From contig NZ_JAEMWU010000001.1 of NCBI RefSeq assembly GCF_017303215.1, forward strand, positions 1,798,001-1,862,000: a stretch of DNA of 64,000 bases, in the 5' to 3' direction. The position numbers and the translations under genes were made by a program. Below are positions 60,701 through 64,000 of this stretch, piece by piece. Source of the DNA: Microbacterium esteraromaticum. GTDB lineage: Bacteria; Actinomycetota; Actinomycetes; Actinomycetales; Microbacteriaceae. The notes under the pieces were generated by a model, which was not told where the DNA came from, did no database searches, and was given only the letters and a program-made list of their open reading frames with translations. Numbering within the stretch: the stretch's first letter is position 1; the number at the start of each line of letters is the position of its first letter.

Positions 60701-61689
60701 ACCGCCTGAGCGAACCCGAGCTCGACGCCCTCGGCGATGTGGGCCAGGTGCGGCGGGATCTCGCGCCCCTTCGACATCATCGACTGCGCCCACAGGCGGC
60801 CCGCGCGGTAGGACGAGCGCACCAGCGGACCGGCGAGCACACCGAGGAAGCCGATGCGCTCGGCCTCTTGCTTGAAACCGACGAACTCATCGGGCTTCAC
60901 CCACCGCGCGACCGGCAGGTGACGGGGCGAGGGGCGAAGGTACTGCGTGATCGTGATGATGTCGCATCCCGCACCGCGCAGGTCCTGCAGAGCCTGGATG
61001 ACCTCCTCGGGCTCCTCGCCCATGCCGAGGATCAGGTTCGACTTCGTGATGAGCCCTGCGTCATGACCCTGCGTGATCACGCCCAATGAGCGCTCGTACG
61101 TGAACGCCGGGCGGATGCGGCGGAAGATCCGCGGCACGGTCTCGACGTTGTGAGCGAACACTTCGGGGCGCGCCTCGAAGATCTGCCCCAGGAAGTCCGG
61201 GTTGCCGCCGTGATCGTTGGCGAGCAGTTCGACGCCCGTATTGGGGTTCTGTGCGTGGATCTGTCGCACGGTCTCGGCGTTCAGCCAGGCGCCCGTGTCG
61301 GGCAGGTCGTCGCGCGCAACACTGGTCACGGTCGCGTAGCGCAGGCCCATCCGGGTCACGCTCTCGGCCACCCGGCGCGGCTCGTCGGTGTCGTAGTCGG
61401 CGGGCTTGCCGGTGTCGATCTGGCAGAAGTCGCACCGACGCGTGCACTGCGATCCGCCGATGAGGAAGGTCGCCTCGCGGTCCTCCCAGCATTCGAAGAT
61501 GTTCGGGCAGCCCGCCTCCTGGCAGACCGTGTGCAGGTCCTCGCTCTTCACGAGCGAGTGCAGAGCCTGGTACTCCGGCCCCATCTTCGCCTTGGTGCGA
61601 ATCCACTCCGGCTTGCGCTCGATGGGGGTCTCGGCGTTTCGGATCTCCAGGCGGAGCAGTTTGCGTCCCTCGGGGCTTGCGGCGCTCAT
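60697..61689 (-). CDS. lipA: Lipoyl synthase
   Basis: Radical-SAM enzyme that inserts two sulfurs into protein-bound octanoyl groups. 330 residues. Auxiliary cluster cysteines in [14 protein letters not shown], radical-[14 protein letters not shown] (CxxxCxxC), then [12 protein letters not shown] and the C-terminal RSSYRAG Ser ligand. ATG at 61689 overlaps the lipB stop (ATGA). With LipB it forms the complete de novo lipoylation pathway for 2-oxoacid dehydrogenases. Confidence 0.96.
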   Translation of the reverse strand: MSAASPEGRKLLRLEIRNAETPIERKPEWIRTKAKMGPEYQALHSLVKSEDLHTVCQEAGCPNIFECWEDREATFLIGGSQCTRRCDFCQIDTGKPADYDTDEPRRVAESVTRMGLRYATVTSVARDDLPDTGAWLNAETVRQIHAQNPNTGVELLANDHGGNPDFLGQIFEARPEVFAHNVETVPRIFRRIRPAFTYERSLGVITQGHDAGLITKSNLILGMGEEPEEVIQALQDLRGAGCDIITITQYLRPSPRHLPVARWVKPDEFVGFKQEAERIGFLGVLAGPLVRSSYRAGRLWAQSMMSKGREIPPHLAHIAEGVELGFAQAV

Positions 61690-62339
61690 GCGGCCGCCTC
61701 CTTGTCTGCATCAGCGGTGTACTCGGTGGTGAAGGCGTTCGCGACGGCGTCGACGATGTCGTGGGGCGAGACGCTCTGACCGACGACCTCGCTGATCGTC
61801 GTCACGCCGGCATCGGTGATGCCGCACGGCACGATGCCGCGGAAGCCGGCCAGCGTGTTGTCGCAGTTGATCGCGAAGCCGTGCATGGTCACGCCCTGCT
61901 GCACACGCACGCCGATCGCGGCGATCTTGTCCTCGCCGAGCGGGCGGCGCACCCAGACGCCGCTGCGCCCGTCGACCTGGTAGCCGTCGACGCCGAGCGG
62001 ACGCAGGATGTCGATCAACACGCGCTCCAGCCGCCGCACATGCGCCACGACGTCCATCGGCGCGGGCAGGTGCACGATCGGGTATCCGACGAGCTGGCCC
62101 GGGCCGTGCCAGGTGATCTTGCCGCCGCGGTCGACGTCGACCACGGGGGTGCCGTCCTGCGGGCGCTCGTGCGGCTCAGTGCGCTTGCCGGCGGTGTAGA
62201 CCGCGTCGTGTTCGAGCAGAAGGAGCGTATCGGGGCGGATGCCATCGACGACGTCGCGGTGGATGCTGCGCTGCAACTCCCACCCGTCGACATAGGGCAC
62301 GTAGTCGGGGGCGAGTCCGGGTATCTGGATATCGAGCAT
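61686..62339 (-). CDS. lipB: Octanoyl-[ACP]:protein octanoyltransferase
   Basis: Transfers octanoate from ACP to lipoyl domains. 217 residues from the ATG at 62339, preceded by GGAGGACC. Motifs: [54 protein letters not shown] and IVPCGITD with the catalytic Cys. A longer frame to 62450 runs across the divergent tetR promoter and is not favoured. First gene of lipBA. Confidence 0.95.
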   Translation of the reverse strand: MLDIQIPGLAPDYVPYVDGWELQRSIHRDVVDGIRPDTLLLLEHDAVYTAGKRTEPHERPQDGTPVVDVDRGGKITWHGPGQLVGYPIVHLPAPMDVVAHVRRLERVLIDILRPLGVDGYQVDGRSGVWVRRPLGEDKIAAIGVRVQQGVTMHGFAINCDNTLAGFRGIVPCGITDAGVTTISEVVGQSVSPHDIVDAVANAFTTEYTADADKEAAA

Positions 62340-62379
62340 CTCGCGGTCCTCCATGTAGACGGCGCCATCGCGCGTGTTG

Positions 62380-62394
62380 TTGGATTGCGTCCAA
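62380..62394. promoter_or_regulatory. Short palindrome between lipB and tetR
   Basis: TTGGA (62380-62384), five bases, TCCAA (62390-62394). Lies 40 bases upstream of lipB and 73 bases upstream of the divergent tetR. Possible operator; weak. Confidence 0.3.
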
Positions 62395-62467
62395 GAATAT
62401 GGCGTGCCCCAGCATACGCTCATTCGCGGTTGCCGCGACGCGAACAGCACGGGCTACGCTGGGCGCT

Positions 62468-63052
62468 ATGCAGAACGCGTCGCGCGCCGGGCGTCCACGG
62501 GCATCCTCACGCGAGACGCTGGCCGAGGCGGCGTGCGAGCTGTTCCTCGAACAGGGCTATGACGAGACGTCCGTCGCAGACATCACTCGACGTGCCGGCG
62601 TGAGCCGGTCGAGTTTCTTCAACTACTTCTCATCCAAGAGCGACGTGCTGTGGTCGGGGCTCGATGCGCGCATTGAGGCGGCATCGGTGGCGCTGGCGTC
62701 GTTGGGCAGGAATGCCGACGGCCCGGCCGTGCGGGCCGCGCTCGAACCCGTCGTGCGTGGGTTCGCGCCCGACCCTCTCGTGCTTGCGCTGCGCAACGCG
62801 GCCGCGATGGGGGTCGAGGAAGAGCTTCTGCGCGACACCGGGATCCGGCACGCGCGCATCGCCTCGGCCGTCGCCGGCGCGGCGCGCAGTGCGGGAGTCG
62901 ACGAGATCCGTGCAGACATCCTCGGTGCGGCGCTGGCCGCGGCCGTGCTGTCCGCGTTGCGGGTGTGGGCTGAGCAGGGTGCGGGGCAGGCGTCTTTGGA
63001 GGCTGCGTTCGACCAGGCGCTACGCAGCATCCACGACCTTCCCTGGGGGTGA
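62468..63052 (+). CDS. TetR-family regulator
   Basis: 194 residues. HTH at about 14-60: RETLAEAACELFLEQGYDET, then SVADITRRAGVSRSSFFNYF with SKSDVLW. The C-terminal domain is Ala-rich helical. TACGCT (62455-62460) lies seven bases before the ATG, predicting a leaderless mRNA. Divergent from lipBA; whether it regulates lipBA is unknown. Sits between lipB and ffh. Confidence 0.87.
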   Translation: MQNASRAGRPRASSRETLAEAACELFLEQGYDETSVADITRRAGVSRSSFFNYFSSKSDVLWSGLDARIEAASVALASLGRNADGPAVRAALEPVVRGFAPDPLVLALRNAAAMGVEEELLRDTGIRHARIASAVAGAARSAGVDEIRADILGAALAAAVLSALRVWAEQGAGQASLEAAFDQALRSIHDLPWG

Positions 63053-63103
63053 GTGTGGCGACGCGCGGGCGGGCCCCGGCGCTCGCGTAGAATCAGAGGC
63101 ACC

Positions 63104-64000
63104 ATGGCTACCTTTGGCACGCTCTCCGATCGGCTCACCGAGACCTTCCGCAATCTGCGCACGAAGGGAAAGCTGACGCCCGCCGATGTCGACGGCACCG
63201 TCCGCGAGATCCGTCGCGCCCTGCTCGACGCCGACGTCGCGCTCGTCGTCGTCAAGGACTTCACCGCGAAGGTGCGCGAGCGCGCACTGGGCGACGAGGT
63301 CAATCGCGCTCTCAACCCCGCGCAGCAGGTCGTGCAGATCGTCAACGAGGAGCTCGTCGCCATTCTCGGCGGTGAGCAGCGCCGGCTGGAGTTCGCCAAG
63401 ACGCCGCCGACGGTGATCATGCTCGCGGGTCTGCAGGGCTCGGGTAAGACCACGTTCGCCGGAAAGCTCGCCAAGCAGCTCGAAGGCGAGGGGCACACGC
63501 CCTTGCTCGTGGCCGCCGACCTGCAGCGTCCGAACGCCGTGAACCAGCTGCAGGTGGTCGCCGAGCGCGCTGGGGCGACGATCTACGCGCCCGAGCCGGG
63601 CAACGGTGTCGGCGACCCGGTCAAGGTCTCCAAGGATGGCGTCGAGTACGCACGCCGTCACCAGCACGACGTGGTCATCATCGACACCGCCGGGCGTCTC
63701 GGCGTCGACGCCGAACTGATGAAGCAGGCATCCGACATCCGCAAGGCGACCAGCCCCGACGAGGTGCTGTTCGTCATCGACGCGATGATCGGTCAGGATG
63801 CCGTCAACACGGCCAAGGCCTTCCAGGAGGGCGTCGACTTCACCGGTGTCGTGCTGTCGAAGCTCGACGGTGACGCCCGCGGTGGTGCCGCGCTGTCGGT
63901 GGCGTCCGTCACCGGCCGTCCGATCATCTTCGCCTCGACGGGTGAGAACCTTGAAGACCTCGAGCCCTTCCACCCGGACCGCATGGCGAGCCGCATCCTC
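63104..64000 (+). CDS. ffh: Signal recognition particle protein Ffh, 3' end cut by window
   Basis: GTPase of the SRP that binds signal sequences with 4.5S RNA. 299 residues visible. N domain (about 1-90, ATFGTLSDRLTETFRNLR), G1 LAGLQGSGKTTFAGKLA (about 106-122), G2 region AADLQRPNAVNQL, G3 IIDTAGRLGVD, G4 VVLSKLDGDARGGAAL, then TGRPIIFASTGENLEDLEPFHP. The M domain lies beyond the window. ATG at 63104; TAGAAT (63088-63093) is the likely -10. Pairs with FtsY 3 kb upstream. Confidence 0.96.
   Translation, partial: MATFGTLSDRLTETFRNLRTKGKLTPADVDGTVREIRRALLDADVALVVVKDFTAKVRERALGDEVNRALNPAQQVVQIVNEELVAILGGEQRRLEFAKTPPTVIMLAGLQGSGKTTFAGKLAKQLEGEGHTPLLVAADLQRPNAVNQLQVVAERAGATIYAPEPGNGVGDPVKVSKDGVEYARRHQHDVVIIDTAGRLGVDAELMKQASDIRKATSPDEVLFVIDAMIGQDAVNTAKAFQEGVDFTGVVLSKLDGDARGGAALSVASVTGRPIIFASTGENLEDLEPFHPDRMASRIL

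Overview
The window is GC-rich (close to 70% by eye) and almost fully coding. Third codon positions are nearly always G or C, GTG and TTG starts are common, and TANNNT -10 boxes often lie only 6-7 bases before the start codon (leaderless transcripts). The gene set (serA, leuB-ilvE, gltX, leuCD-murA-plsC-gpsA-ddl-DUF3515-thiL, rsmD/recG-coaD-DUF177-rpmF-rnc-mutM-smc-ftsY-ffh, lipBA) and the protein sequences point to a Microbacterium-like member of the Microbacteriaceae (Actinomycetota). This is chromosomal backbone: I see no phage, insertion sequence, integrase, CRISPR array or rRNA operon.

Layout. 1-3.8 kb: truncated GH29 alpha-fucosidase, cutC, small membrane proteins. 4-10.1 kb: serA; a TetR repressor divergent from a drug-type MFS exporter with a near-perfect 28-bp operator between them; leuB and ilvE. 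10.2-11.5 kb: a twice-frameshifted AbiEi/DUF559-type gene bracketed by two 84-bp palindromic elements, lying between ilvE and a fumarylacetoacetase-family gene. 11.6-18.2 kb: FAH-family enzyme, MFS, methyltransferase, gltX, threonine/serine exporter, tRNA-Gln(CUG). 18.2-26.3 kb: an iron-complex-type ABC importer divergent from two exporter-fold ABC half-transporters, with one Fur/Zur-like box overlapping both promoters; then a DsbA-like and a CcdA-like protein. 26.4-35.7 kb: pirin, AhpD-like, Lrp/AsnC regulator divergent from a Met/Cys gamma-lyase family enzyme, pepN, MBL hydrolase, tRNA-Glu(CUC), SDR, and an ECF sigma factor coupled to a DUF4349 membrane protein. 35.8-36.9 kb: terC behind a manganese (yybP-ykoY) riboswitch. 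37-45 kb: leuCD behind a leucine leader peptide and attenuator, then murA-plsC-gpsA-ddl, DUF3515, thiL. 45-51 kb: HPP/TetR pair with twin 16-bp palindromes, rsmD, recG, coaD (with a repeat-built upstream ORF), DUF177, rpmF, rnc, mutM. 52-55.4 kb: one minus-strand run made of a 31-residue hydrophobic peptide, an orphan 96-residue protein and three GNAT acetyltransferases. 55.5-64 kb: smc, ftsY, DUF2004, lipBA, TetR, ffh (cut by the window end).

How they fit: branched-chain amino acid synthesis is spread over leuB-ilvE and leuCD, with leuCD apparently sensing leucyl-tRNA charging. murA, ddl, plsC and gpsA serve envelope synthesis. smc, ftsY and ffh form the usual chromosome-segregation and SRP group. 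gltX with tRNA-Glu and tRNA-Gln fits the actinobacterial route in which GluRS also charges tRNA-Gln for later amidation (family knowledge; gatCAB is not in the window).

The least explained parts are the palindrome-flanked AbiEi/DUF559 remnant, the small-peptide/tandem-GNAT run, the repeat-derived upstream ORF that hands over to coaD, and the metal-box divergon. Functions are read from motifs by eye; no database search was run.
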